A stretch of 64,000 bases of DNA, taken from assembly GCA_963843535.1 (NCBI GenBank), contig CAWJKU010000004.1, positions 1 through 64,000 of the forward strand, given 5' to 3'. Origin of the DNA: CAVUNY01 sp963843535. Lineage in GTDB: Bacteria > Chloroflexota > Anaerolineae > Anaerolineales > Anaerolineaceae. The notes beneath the pieces are model-generated. The model ran no database searches, was not told the origin of the DNA, and was given only the letters and a program-made list of their open reading frames with translations. The first letter of the stretch is position 1. Each line of letters starts with the position of its first letter. Shown here piece after piece: positions 1-8,116 of this stretch. A program made the position numbers and the translations under genes.

Positions 1-5
1 GACTG

Positions 6-44
6 AAAAACATCCGCCTGGATCAATCTCCGGCGGATGTTTTT
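6..44 (+). terminator. Hairpin terminator of an upstream gene
   Basis: Arms at 6-18 and 32-44 are exact 13-bp complements (AAAAACATCCGCC and its reverse complement) and the second ends in a run of T. This is a typical intrinsic terminator for a gene lying left of the window; the A-rich left arm would let it work in both directions. Confidence 0.7.
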
Positions 45-53
45 ATATGGCGC

Positions 54-103
54 TTGCAAGCGGGGCGAAGAACCGTATAATACATTTGTGATAATAATTA
101 TCA
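54..103 (+). promoter_or_regulatory. Promoter with Fur-family 7-1-7 box
   Basis: A -35-like TTGCAA (54-59), a 16-bp gap and a perfect TATAAT (76-81) are followed at the expected start site by TGATAATAATTATCA (89-103), an exact 7-1-7 inverted repeat. This matches the known Fur core box; Zur, Mur and PerR boxes are similar. A repressor bound here would cover the start of transcription of the dehydrogenase at 155. Which Fur-family member binds, and which metal it senses, cannot be told from the sequence. Confidence 0.6.
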
Positions 104-154
104 TATATATTCGGGCATTGAATTTTTTTACAACCTAATCGATAAGGGTATGCC

Positions 155-1012
155 ATGAGCAAAGTCACCGTTATTGGGCTGGGAAATATGGGGTCGGCAT
201 TGGCTCGAGCTTTTGGTAAAAATGGGTGTGCCGTTACGGTATGGAACCGCAGCCCCGAGAAAGCCGCTCCGCTGGTAGAGATGGGCGCGGTGCTTGCCCC
301 CACTGCGGCGGCAGCTGCCGAGGCCAGTGCAGTTATGACCATGTGCGTGTTCGACTTTGCCGCCGCCCAGCAAATTCTCAACGACTGCGGCGACAGCTTG
401 TCTGGCAAATTGCTGGTCCAGTTCAGCACCTGCGTTCCCCAGGAAGCCCGGGCAGGCGAGGCATGGGCGCGGCTGCACCGGGTGGAATACCTTCAGGCTG
501 CGATCACCGGAAGTCCCGGCTCGATTGGAACACCTGGCGCGCATATCCTGCTCTCCGGCGCGGAAGTCGTATTTCATAAGGCTGAACCTATCTTGCGGTT
601 TTTGGCTGAAAATTTAGATTACAAGGGCGCAGCAATCGGCCTGGCCCCGGCCTGGGATATGATCATGATCATGCATTATTACGGGATGTTATTGAGTCTC
701 TTCCACAGCGTGCAGGTCTGCCAGGCTGAAGGCATTGCGTTGGAACAGTTCAGCGCTTTGCTGGACGCGTAGGGCAAAGGATATGAGAAATGGTTGTGCG
801 ACACCATCCGGTCGGGCAACTACCGGCAAACTTCCGCACCGCTGGAACTCTGGGCGCGTGCCATCCAGAACATCGCCCAACACGCCCAAGACAGCCACAT
901 CGACGCCGGGTTCCCAATGTTTACCTCGGCCCTCTTCCAAAAAGCCATAAAAGCGGGTTATGGCAGGGAAGAAGTGTCCGCATTATTCAAAGTATTGGGA
1001 AGCGATGCGTGA
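155..1012 (+). CDS. Imine-reductase/6-phosphogluconate-dehydrogenase-like oxidoreductase, split by in-frame TAG
   Basis: The N-terminus has the dinucleotide-binding glycine motif GLGNMG (residues 8-13) followed by an arginine-containing loop (WNRSPEK) that favours NADP(H). This is the NAD-binding fold of the beta-hydroxyacid dehydrogenase and imine reductase superfamily. The frame is stopped by TAG at 770-772 (codon 206) and stays open beyond it to 1012. The 79 codons after the stop look like the helical C-terminal dimerisation domain of this family, so the intact protein would be about 285 residues, the usual size. It is either a nonsense-mutated pseudogene or a base error. The start at 155 follows an AAGGG ribosome site at 144-148. 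It stands alone behind the Fur-type promoter. The substrate is unknown. Confidence 0.7.
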
Positions 1013-1142
1013 TCAGGCCAACCGATACGGGCTCCAAACCGTTTTTACCAGGATTGTTGCCGCGTGAGAACTGATCGATCCGGATGAGTGAATTTCCACG
1101 ACGGCCCGATCCTGGCGCACGTTATTGAATGGAGGGATTGGT

Positions 1143-1670
1143 ATGGCGATCAGCTTTGAGGTGAGTGAAATTGTTCCGGCGTCTCCGGCTGCCGTTTACC
1201 TGGCCTGGCTGGATTCGAAGGGCCACACTGCAATGACCGGCAGCCCGGCGCAAGCCAGCGCAGAAGTGGGCACGGCGTTCAGCGCCTGGGACGGCTATAT
1301 TCACGGCGTAAATCTGGAGCTCGACCCGCCCCGGCGTATCCTGCAGGCCTGGCGCACCGCCGAATTCACAGACAGCGACCCCGATTCACTACTCGAGGTG
1401 CTGCTGGCGCCGGTAAAAGGCGGCACACGGGTTACCCTGCGCCATTCGAACCTGCCGGCGCACGGCGACCAGTACCGCGAGGGATGGGTGGAAAGTTATT
1501 TCACGCCGATGAAGGCGTATTTCGGGGGTGATGGGAGAGTTTCAAGGAGTGAGGTTTTCGCTCAATCGTTGCGCCATCTCTGGGGGTATGGTAAAATGCA
1601 AGCGCTTGACCTTCGGGGAGGTGCCAGAGTGGCCGATTGGGCTCGCCTGCTAAGTGAGTGCTGGGGTTGA
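1143..1670 (+). CDS. SRPBCC (AHSA1-like) domain protein
   Basis: The protein resembles START/Bet v1-like SRPBCC proteins of the AHSA1 group: SFEVSEIVPASPAAVYLAW near the N-terminus, a GTAFSAWDGYI turn, and a WVESYFTPMKAYF helix near residue 125 where the family normally ends. Such proteins bind hydrophobic ligands; no substrate can be assigned. ATG 1143 is chosen because GGAGG lies 8 bases upstream; an in-frame TTG at 1125 lacks a site. The last 45 or so residues match no family expectation and are read through the promoter and first two-thirds of the tRNA-Ser gene, so the natural stop was probably lost by frameshift or by rearrangement at the tRNA. Confidence 0.6.
   Translation: MAISFEVSEIVPASPAAVYLAWLDSKGHTAMTGSPAQASAEVGTAFSAWDGYIHGVNLELDPPRRILQAWRTAEFTDSDPDSLLEVLLAPVKGGTRVTLRHSNLPAHGDQYREGWVESYFTPMKAYFGGDGRVSRSEVFAQSLRHLWGYGKMQALDLRGGARVADWARLLSECWG
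1569..1597 (+). promoter_or_regulatory. Promoter of tRNA-Ser
   Basis: TTGCGC (1569-1574), a 17-bp spacer and TAAAAT (1592-1597) lie 18 bp before the tRNA 5' end, inside the 3' end of the SRPBCC gene. Position and spacing fit a sigma-70 promoter for the tRNA. Confidence 0.5.
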
Positions 1671-1702
1671 CTCAGCCGCGGGTTCGAATCCCGCCCTCCC
1701 CG
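1615..1702 (+). tRNA. tRNA-Ser (GCU)
   Basis: The 88-nt sequence folds as a class II tRNA. The acceptor arms GGGGAGG (1615-1621) and CCTCCCC (1695-1701) pair fully, with discriminator G1702. The anticodon arm CTCGC-CTGCTAA-GTGAG carries anticodon GCT, the long variable arm expected for serine follows, and the T-loop is TTCGAAT. CCA is not encoded. It reads AGC/AGU serine codons. Its 5' two-thirds overlap the open frame of the preceding gene. Confidence 0.95.
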
Positions 1703-2238
1703 CTGGTCGTAAAATCTTTGACGTACCTACCGGCTCTTAATCTACCTGGTTAGAACGGTTGGTAATGTTCAAAGGGATTACGCAAGGCGCATGATCTGCG
1801 CCAGAAATCGTTCAGTGACCGCTGGACGATTTCGCTTTTAAATTCCCTTATCTGGCATTGTACACTCCTGTTGCTCATGGGTCAAGTTGTTGTTAACCCA
1901 TTCGGAAAAGTTTAGCCTTAGTTACTCGAATTTCCCGTATTTCCATTAGGTTTTTCGAGCAAAAAACAGCCTGAATGATGTAAAAACTCTATCCTTGGTT
2001 TTATTTACTTCCAGAAAATCTTCTATATGAGGTTTTTACATCCTACGGGGCTGCCTGGGCCCGGTAGAGACCGTGTTTCGTTGCTCAGGCTATGACCATC
2101 ATATACGATTGCGGCATTGAAGACGAGGGGCAGATGTCCCGATATTCAAGGTTATTTCATTAAGTTTACAATGATTAAGCTTATAATTAAGGGAGATAAT
2201 CTCCTGTTCACATAACTCCCCAGTCAGAGGCAGGGAGG
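1703..2238. other. Intergenic region with spaced inverted repeat
   Basis: No coding frame is convincing here. An 11-bp inverted repeat, GATGTAAAAAC (1977-1987) against its complement (2032-2042), is separated by 44 AT-rich bases. A second small palindrome, GGAGAT-A-ATCTCC (2192-2204), lies about 35 bp before the LuxR gene and could be an operator. The GTAAAAAC motif recurs at 11002 and 24451. Confidence 0.4.
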
Positions 2239-3208
2239 ATGATTCCGCAGATATGCCGTTTCCAGGGAATGGTACCCATGCAACATCTTCTGATTGCTTA
2301 CGAGCTTGGCGTGATTATGATCGGTTTAGCCACCCTGGCCATTGCCGGTTTTTGGGCTTTCCGGACAAGAGAGGCGTACCTGCGCGATTTTTGCATTGTC
2401 TATGCCTTGTTTACGGTACTCCTGGTGATCGCACTACTGAAGAAGTATTTGTCTCTAAACGTTGCCGATTACTCCAGACTCAGCCTGGTATGCGATCTCT
2501 AGTGTCTACCAGGTGGTTAGTTCTGCAGTTACTGTTGCTGCCATCCATTTTTTGCTGGGGATATTTCAGGTTCGATCCAGAAAAATACTCATGCTGGTTT
2601 TCCTGGTACTGATGGTCGTTGGTGACATCTTAATTTTCGCTCCATTCGGTGCAGTGCTTGGTCCGGAAAAAAATACCGTCCACCTTGGAATAGGTTTCAA
2701 AATTTCTTCTGTTTTGTTTTTCGCTCTTTTCACGTTTGCCCTGGTTTTAGGATATAGCCTCTTCCGGCGGGTCTGGCGAACGGATAAGCGAACCTTCGTC
2801 CTTGGCCTGCTGCTATTTGCTACCGTTGGCTATGGGGAAACCTTCATCGGTTTTATCAGTATGCTGAGCAGCCCTATTGGCATCCGCGCTCAAGAAAGTA
2901 ATTTTCTTTACAGTTCAATCCCGTATGCGCTGTATGGGGTCTTCATCATTTTTTATTTTCTCCGTTACTATGTTTCTTCCCCGACCGTGTCCGAAAGCCC
3001 TTCTGAAGCGTTCCTGGCGAAATACGCCATCACGGAACGGGAACGGGAGATTATATTAAAAGTCATCCAGGGGAAAAGTAATTCGGATATCGCCAGCGAA
3101 TTCGTCATCTCACTGGCGACGGTCAAAACCCATCTACATAATATCTATACCAAAATCGGCGTGGACAGCCGCTATGACCTGCTGGCCCGGGTCCGTTCTG
3201 GTCAATAA
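2239..3208 (+). CDS. Membrane-anchored LuxR-type transcription regulator (frameshifted)
   Basis: The N-terminal part (2239-2475) and the rest (from about 2477) are in different frames. Removing one base near 2476 joins them into one protein of about 322 residues. It has about seven hydrophobic segments, then a C-terminal LuxR/GerE helix-turn-helix (ITEREREIILKVIQGKSN, then SLATVKTHLHNIYTKIG). Proteins of this layout sense a signal at the membrane and bind DNA through the LuxR domain. The start is uncertain: ATG 2239 abuts GGGAGG, while ATG 2269 and 2278 are alternatives. The CPBP protease 250 bp downstream is a possible but unproven target. Confidence 0.65.
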
Positions 3209-3456
3209 CCTGTGATTTCACCGCGATGGGACCGAAAATAAACGGTATCCATCCAAAGTTGTAGGGTGATTTTCGCAGGATCAATCCAACGGTCGATTTT
3301 CGATTCCTCCAAAAAGATAGATGATCGGTGTCATCAGGAACGCCTGATACAGGGAGCCTGCAAGCGTTGCAGAGTTCCCAACCGATTTGAAGCTCGTTGG
3401 TGAAAACCATCCCAACGGGTCCATGCAACTAGAACAACCATCTTTGGAGGTAGAAA

Positions 3457-4290
3457 ATGACCACGATTGTTGAAAAAGATCGCACCGGTCTGGTCCGGGT
3501 GAATGACCACGCGATGCCAGCCCAAGAAACAGGCCAGTACACCCTCTGGCAGATCCTCAGTATCTGGGCGCTCGTAGCCCTGCCTATGGCGCTGTTGAGT
3601 TGGGTAGTCGCTTCTGCCATCATCCCCTACATCCCGCTGCCTCCCGGCATCACGTATTGGTTGATGATGATCGCCGGCATGGCATGGCAGTTTGTCGTAT
3701 CCCTGGTGATCATCTACCGTGAGCTCGGTACGCTGCGTTGGAGCGCCATCCGCCAGCGTACCTGGCTGCAAACCCCGCGCGATCCTAAGGCGGGCCAGCC
3801 GAAGCCAGTTCTTTTCTGGTGGCTGCTGCCGGCCCTGCTCTTCTCTGGCCTGGTGAATCTCGGGCTCGCCCATTATCTGGATGCGCCTATCGCCTGGCTG
3901 TTTCCTGCTCTGCAGCCTCCCCAGTTCACGCAAATGTCGCAATTGGCGAGTCCTCAGTTCCAGGGACAATGGTGGATCCTGGGAATTGCCCTGCTCAGCT
4001 TTATCTTCAACTATTTTCTGGGCGAGGAATTTCTCTTCCGCGGTGTGCTCCTGCCCAAGATGCAGGGCGTTTTTGGAAAGTACGATTGGGTGGCAAACGC
4101 CGTTCTCTTCGGTCTTTATCACCTGCATAAGCCCTGGGCGATCCCCGGCATAATCGTGGGCGCCCTGGCGATCACCTGGCCGTCCAGGCGTTTTCGCAGC
4201 AACTGGATGGCGGTCGTCGTGCACGGTGTGGAAATGCTCCCGGTGCTGTTGATGGTCCTGGCGGTCATCCTGGGGTTGGCGACCCGTTAG
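3457..4290 (+). CDS. CPBP-family intramembrane glutamic protease
   Basis: A 277-residue membrane protein with several hydrophobic helices and the three CPBP (Rce1/Abi-like) motifs: EEFLFRG (E190, E191, R195), FGLYH (F218, H222) and a late HG (H256). The paired glutamates and the histidines are the catalytic residues of this family. A strong GGAGG lies upstream of ATG 3457. Bacterial CPBP proteins process membrane-bound prenylated or bacteriocin-related peptides; no substrate is indicated here. A second CPBP gene lies at 21817 and a broken one at 5347. Confidence 0.85.
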   Translation: MTTIVEKDRTGLVRVNDHAMPAQETGQYTLWQILSIWALVALPMALLSWVVASAIIPYIPLPPGITYWLMMIAGMAWQFVVSLVIIYRELGTLRWSAIRQRTWLQTPRDPKAGQPKPVLFWWLLPALLFSGLVNLGLAHYLDAPIAWLFPALQPPQFTQMSQLASPQFQGQWWILGIALLSFIFNYFLGEEFLFRGVLLPKMQGVFGKYDWVANAVLFGLYHLHKPWAIPGIIVGALAITWPSRRFRSNWMAVVVHGVEMLPVLLMVLAVILGLATR

Positions 4291-4299
4291 GAATAAATC

Positions 4300-4338
4300 G
4301 CCACGGGTCAGGCCATACTGGCCGGCCTGACCCGTGGC
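4300..4338 (+). terminator. Hairpin after the CPBP gene
   Basis: Fifteen-base perfect arms (4300-4314 and 4324-4338; GCCACGGGTCAGGCC) around a 9-nt loop, 10 bp after the stop codon. No T-run follows, so it may stabilise the transcript or terminate weakly. Confidence 0.5.
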
Positions 4339-4493
4339 GGGTACGCCGGTACGACAGATCGTTGGCGAACAACGGGTTCAGCCGGCACGCTCCGCCACCT
4401 TCCGCAAGCGGCTCAACCCGACCATAAAGTTAGCTTACCTGGCAAGAAATTGTACAAACGAACTCCGAAAAATAAACGAAAAGGATAACGAAA

Positions 4494-5231
4494 ATGTTCA
4501 AGAAGAATTTGAAAGTAATTGTCATATTGGCCACCGTGATAATGCTGCTCGCAGCCAGCGGCTGCGCGCCAAGCAGGACCGTGATCCGGGTAGGCGAGTT
4601 ACAGACCCGTTCCCAATCCGTTGCGCTGGATGGCGCCAAAACCGAGAGCGTCGAAATTGGCTTTGGAATCGGAATGCTGGAGGTGAGCGGTGGGGCAAGC
4701 GATCTGCTGCAAGCCAAATTTAACTACAACGTCGACCAACTCAATCCGCAGGTGGCCTATAAGGGCGGCACGCTGAGCGTACTCACCCCCGAATACAGTC
4801 ATGCCTCGGTCTCTTTTTGGAATGCTGAGGACTTTCGCAATGAGTGGGATTTACAGCTCAACGACAGCGTGCCAATGAAAATGCACGTTGTGATGGGCTT
4901 AGGCAGCGCCGATCTCCAACTGGGGAGTCTGTCCTTGACCAGGCTCGACCTGGATGCAGGTGCTGGGCCGATCCTCATTGACCTGACCGGTAACTGGCAG
5001 GCTGATCTGGATGCTGATATCACCGGCGGCCTGGGTGAGATTACCTTGCGGCTGCCCAGCAGCGCCTGTGTGCGCGTTGACATCAAGCGCGGTCTCGGTG
5101 GGGTGTATACCCACGGCCTGACGAATGACGGTAATACCTATGTCAACGCTGCCTGCAGTACGTCAGAGGCAACCCTGCGTATTGACATCGGTGCTGGCGT
5201 CGGCGATATCAATTTGGAAGCAGGCGAGTAG
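4494..5231 (+). CDS. Toast-rack family lipoprotein
   Basis: A lipoprotein signal peptide ends in LAASGC, making C24 the likely lipidated cysteine. The remaining 220 residues are beta-rich with repeating short strands (GFGIGMLEVSGGASDLLQAK, DLQLGSLSLTRLDLDAGAG, IDIGAGVGDINLEAG), the pattern of the toast-rack and DUF4097-like adhesin fold. Such proteins sit on the outer face of the cytoplasmic membrane; their molecular role is not known. It begins a run of envelope genes reaching to 9730. Confidence 0.7.
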   Translation: MFKKNLKVIVILATVIMLLAASGCAPSRTVIRVGELQTRSQSVALDGAKTESVEIGFGIGMLEVSGGASDLLQAKFNYNVDQLNPQVAYKGGTLSVLTPEYSHASVSFWNAEDFRNEWDLQLNDSVPMKMHVVMGLGSADLQLGSLSLTRLDLDAGAGPILIDLTGNWQADLDADITGGLGEITLRLPSSACVRVDIKRGLGGVYTHGLTNDGNTYVNAACSTSEATLRIDIGAGVGDINLEAGE

Positions 5232-5346
5232 CAGCACACCTCTCGAAAAGGGCCAAGGATTCCTGCGCACTGATAAATTCAGCAATGCTGGCGGGGAGAC
5301 CATCAGTCTCCCCCGCCAGCCAGGAATAAAAAAAGAGAGAAAGAAA

Positions 5347-5683
5347 ATGTCTACGTTTATAAAGAAATACCCCGCAATATCTCTGCTGGTCCTGGCCATG
5401 ATCTTTGGCGTAGTTCCTTTGCTTGCCGTGGCTGCTGGCTGTGGTCCTGCACGGCGCAAGCAATGCCTGGGACGGGTACATTGATGTCTATGGTGGCCAC
5501 TTCGGCGAGATCCTCACATTCATGGCTATGTCAGTGCTGGTATCGATCATCATCGTCCTGATCGCTGGGGCGACCGACCTTTCCCGCACAAATAAGAGAA
5601 ATGTGCTTGAGCTTGAGGGTGGACAACCTGACAGAGCTCAGTCATCAAGGCTCAATGAGTGGATAACTTTTGTTCAGATATAA
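5347..5683 (+). pseudogene. CPBP protease remnant with internal deletion
   Basis: The first 25 or so codons (MSTFIKKYPAISLLVLAMIF) are a typical N-terminal membrane helix. In another frame, from about 5420, the sequence reads WLLAVVLHGASNAWDGYI followed by two hydrophobic helices, the typical C-terminal end of a CPBP protease with its HG motif. The central third, including the EExxFRG motif, is missing. The gene has lost its catalytic core by deletion with a frame change. An AGAGAAAG ribosome site precedes ATG 5347. Confidence 0.55.
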
Positions 5684-5694
5684 GGATTACAAAA

Positions 5695-8016
5695 ATGACA
5701 ACAAATTCACATCGATTTACAACCATCACTTCATTCTTTGGGCGTTTAGGCGATTTGTTCAAAAACGCCTGGGAAACCATCAAGCCGGGGCCGCTTGCCT
5801 GGAAAGGGGCGGGCATAGGCCTGCTGGTCATGGCAGTGTTCTTCCTACTGATCGCTTCTTACAAACTCTTCCTGGCACAGCCCCGTATCGTCAGCTTCCT
5901 GACGGGCAGTGTCGAGTTCATAGCCATCGCCGCCATCGTTGGCGCTTTGTTGGTTCTGCTGGTCGCACTTCTCAAGAGAATCCCCGCCTTCTATGGATGG
6001 ATGCTGGTCTTCGCGCTTTTCTTGCTGTACATGTCCTTCTTTAAAAGCATAATGGCGAGTCCAATCGGTATGCTCATCCTGATGCTGGTAGTGATCGTGG
6101 TCGCCTCGCTGTTGGGCGCTGCCGTGTGGGTGCTAACGCGCGGCGGATGGCGGGCTGCCACAGGTGTACAGCGCGGCATCACGGTCCTGGGCCTGGTGCT
6201 TGGTCTGGGGGGCCTGATAGCCGGAGCCAACTGGCTGCTTGACGCCGGACCAATTGTTGAGCCACTTCCCAACGCAGCAGCCATGGCTACTGCCCAGGTT
6301 ACCCCGCTCCAAATGGCCGACCCAACTCAGCCAGGCCAGTACGAAGTGCGTACGTTGTTTTATGGGACCGGCGAGGACCGGCAGCGCCCTGAGTATGGTC
6401 CAGACGTGGACCTTGTGACCGGCTCGGTGGACGGCTCGCCATTCACCAGCGGGTGGAGTTCAACGCGCATTAACTACTGGGGCTTTGACTCCAATGCATT
6501 GCCAATCAATGGACGTGTCTGGTATCCGGATGGCGCGGGGCCGTTCCCGCTGGTCTTGATCGTGCACGGTGATCATTTGATGCAGGAATTCTCAGACCCC
6601 GGTTATGATTACCTGGGTAAACTGCTCGCCAGCCGGGGCTTTATCCTAGTATCCATCGACGCGAATTTTCTGAACTACAGCATACCAGAAGGCCCCCCCA
6701 AAGATGAAAACGACGCTCGAGGCTGGCTATTGTTGGAGCACCTGCGTTTCTGGGAGGTGTGGAACGAGACGTCGGGCCACCCGTTCTACCAGAAGGTTGA
6801 TATGAATAACATCGCCGTCATGGGCCATTCGCGAGGCGGGGAAGCGGCTGCTGTCGCGGCAGCTTTCAACCGGCTGCCTTACTACCCGGATGACGCTACG
6901 GTGGCCTTTGACTACAACTTCAATATCCGCTCGGTGGTGGCGATTGCCCCAGTGTTCGAAACGTATAAGCCCCGCGGCCAGCATCTGCCGTTGGAGAACG
7001 TGAACTACTTTGTGCTGCAGGGTTCCAACGACTCGTCACTCCTGACCTTCATGGGCTTGAACCAGTACTCGCGCGTTGCCTTCACCGATGGCAACTATTG
7101 GTTCAAGACGGCTCTCTATATTTATGGAGCTAACCACGGGCAATTCAACACCGTATGGATCACCGACCAAACTGGACCGTCAGCCTGGCTGTTTAATCAA
7201 CAAGCGGTGATGCCCTTTGAGGAGCAGAAGCGTATCGCTGAGGTGTATATTACCGCTTTTCTCGAAGCAACGCTGCGCGGTAATAGCGAGTACATCACTC
7301 TCTTTCAGGATTATCGCGTCGCCCCCGGCTGGTTGCCTGAGAACATCTACCTCAACCAGTTCCAGGACTCGACCTACCAACTGGTCAGTACGTATGAGGA
7401 GGATATGAACGCGGCCACTACGACCATGCCCGGCGGCGTGCAGTCCGGCCAAAACCTGACCGTCTGGCGCGAGCAGGCGGTAGAGCTCGCTGGCTCGAAG
7501 GTGTTTGGCCCAATCGATACCAGCGCCGCGTACCTTGGTTGGAATGCGGGGGCGTCAGAAAGGGCCGCCAGCTACACCATTCGTCTGCCGGACGAAGGGT
7601 TGGCACTCGATGCAAGTAGCACGCTGGTCTTTTCGATGGCAGATGCCAATGAAGACCCCACCTCGGGCACCGATGACGCAGCTGAAGGCACATCGAAAGA
7701 TGCCTTAAGCCCACGCCAGCCTATTGATCTGACCGTGGAGGTGATGGATCGTTCGGGTCATGCCGTTCGACTGCCGCTGAGTAGTTTCTCCTATTTGCAG
7801 CCACAGATCGTTATGACCCTCACGAAAGCCCCATTTTTGAATTTCGCCGAGCCTTATCCCTCTGAGCCCGTTTTCCAGAGCTTCGAGTTCCCCCTGGCAG
7901 CCTTCGTGAAAGCGGATCCTGTCTTTGACCCGGCGAGCCTGACAACCGTTCGCTTTATCTTTGACCGTACCCCGGCCGGCGTCGTCATTCTGGACGATGT
8001 AGGGTTCCGGGATTGA
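5695..8016 (+). CDS. Membrane-anchored alpha/beta hydrolase
   Basis: A 773-residue protein. Residues about 30-190 contain five or six hydrophobic helices. The rest is a large extracytoplasmic alpha/beta hydrolase: VLIVHGD oxyanion region, GHSRGGE nucleophile elbow (Ser379) and ANHGQF (probable catalytic His481). This resembles chlorophyllase/dienelactone-hydrolase-like proteins. The last 180 residues form a beta-rich accessory domain. ATG 5695 is chosen because AAGGA lies 9 bases upstream; an earlier TTG start overlaps the CPBP remnant. Neighbours are also envelope hydrolases. Substrate unknown. Confidence 0.75.
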   Translation: MTTNSHRFTTITSFFGRLGDLFKNAWETIKPGPLAWKGAGIGLLVMAVFFLLIASYKLFLAQPRIVSFLTGSVEFIAIAAIVGALLVLLVALLKRIPAFYGWMLVFALFLLYMSFFKSIMASPIGMLILMLVVIVVASLLGAAVWVLTRGGWRAATGVQRGITVLGLVLGLGGLIAGANWLLDAGPIVEPLPNAAAMATAQVTPLQMADPTQPGQYEVRTLFYGTGEDRQRPEYGPDVDLVTGSVDGSPFTSGWSSTRINYWGFDSNALPINGRVWYPDGAGPFPLVLIVHGDHLMQEFSDPGYDYLGKLLASRGFILVSIDANFLNYSIPEGPPKDENDARGWLLLEHLRFWEVWNETSGHPFYQKVDMNNIAVMGHSRGGEAAAVAAAFNRLPYYPDDATVAFDYNFNIRSVVAIAPVFETYKPRGQHLPLENVNYFVLQGSNDSSLLTFMGLNQYSRVAFTDGNYWFKTALYIYGANHGQFNTVWITDQTGPSAWLFNQQAVMPFEEQKRIAEVYITAFLEATLRGNSEYITLFQDYRVAPGWLPENIYLNQFQDSTYQLVSTYEEDMNAATTTMPGGVQSGQNLTVWREQAVELAGSKVFGPIDTSAAYLGWNAGASERAASYTIRLPDEGLALDASSTLVFSMADANEDPTSGTDDAAEGTSKDALSPRQPIDLTVEVMDRSGHAVRLPLSSFSYLQPQIVMTLTKAPFLNFAEPYPSEPVFQSFEFPLAAFVKADPVFDPASLTTVRFIFDRTPAGVVILDDVGFRD

Positions 8017-8026
8017 AGGTACGCTT

Positions 8027-8066
8027 CGTTTGCAGACAAACGGTCTCGGCCGCTTGTCTGCAAACG
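8027..8066. promoter_or_regulatory. Inverted repeat between two hydrolase genes
   Basis: CGTTTGCAGACAA (8027-8039) and its exact complement (8054-8066) are separated by 14 bases just after the stop at 8016 and 50 bp before the next start. With no T-run it could be an operator or an mRNA-stabilising hairpin. Confidence 0.45.
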
Positions 8067-8116
8067 CTGCTGATCAGTGGCGTCGTTTTAATCGAAAAAT
8101 CAACGGAGATATTGAA

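Noticed and set aside
3334..4224. 296-codon frame on the minus strand
   Set aside because: Antisense to the intact CPBP protease with all motifs; charged low-complexity translation typical of a shadow.
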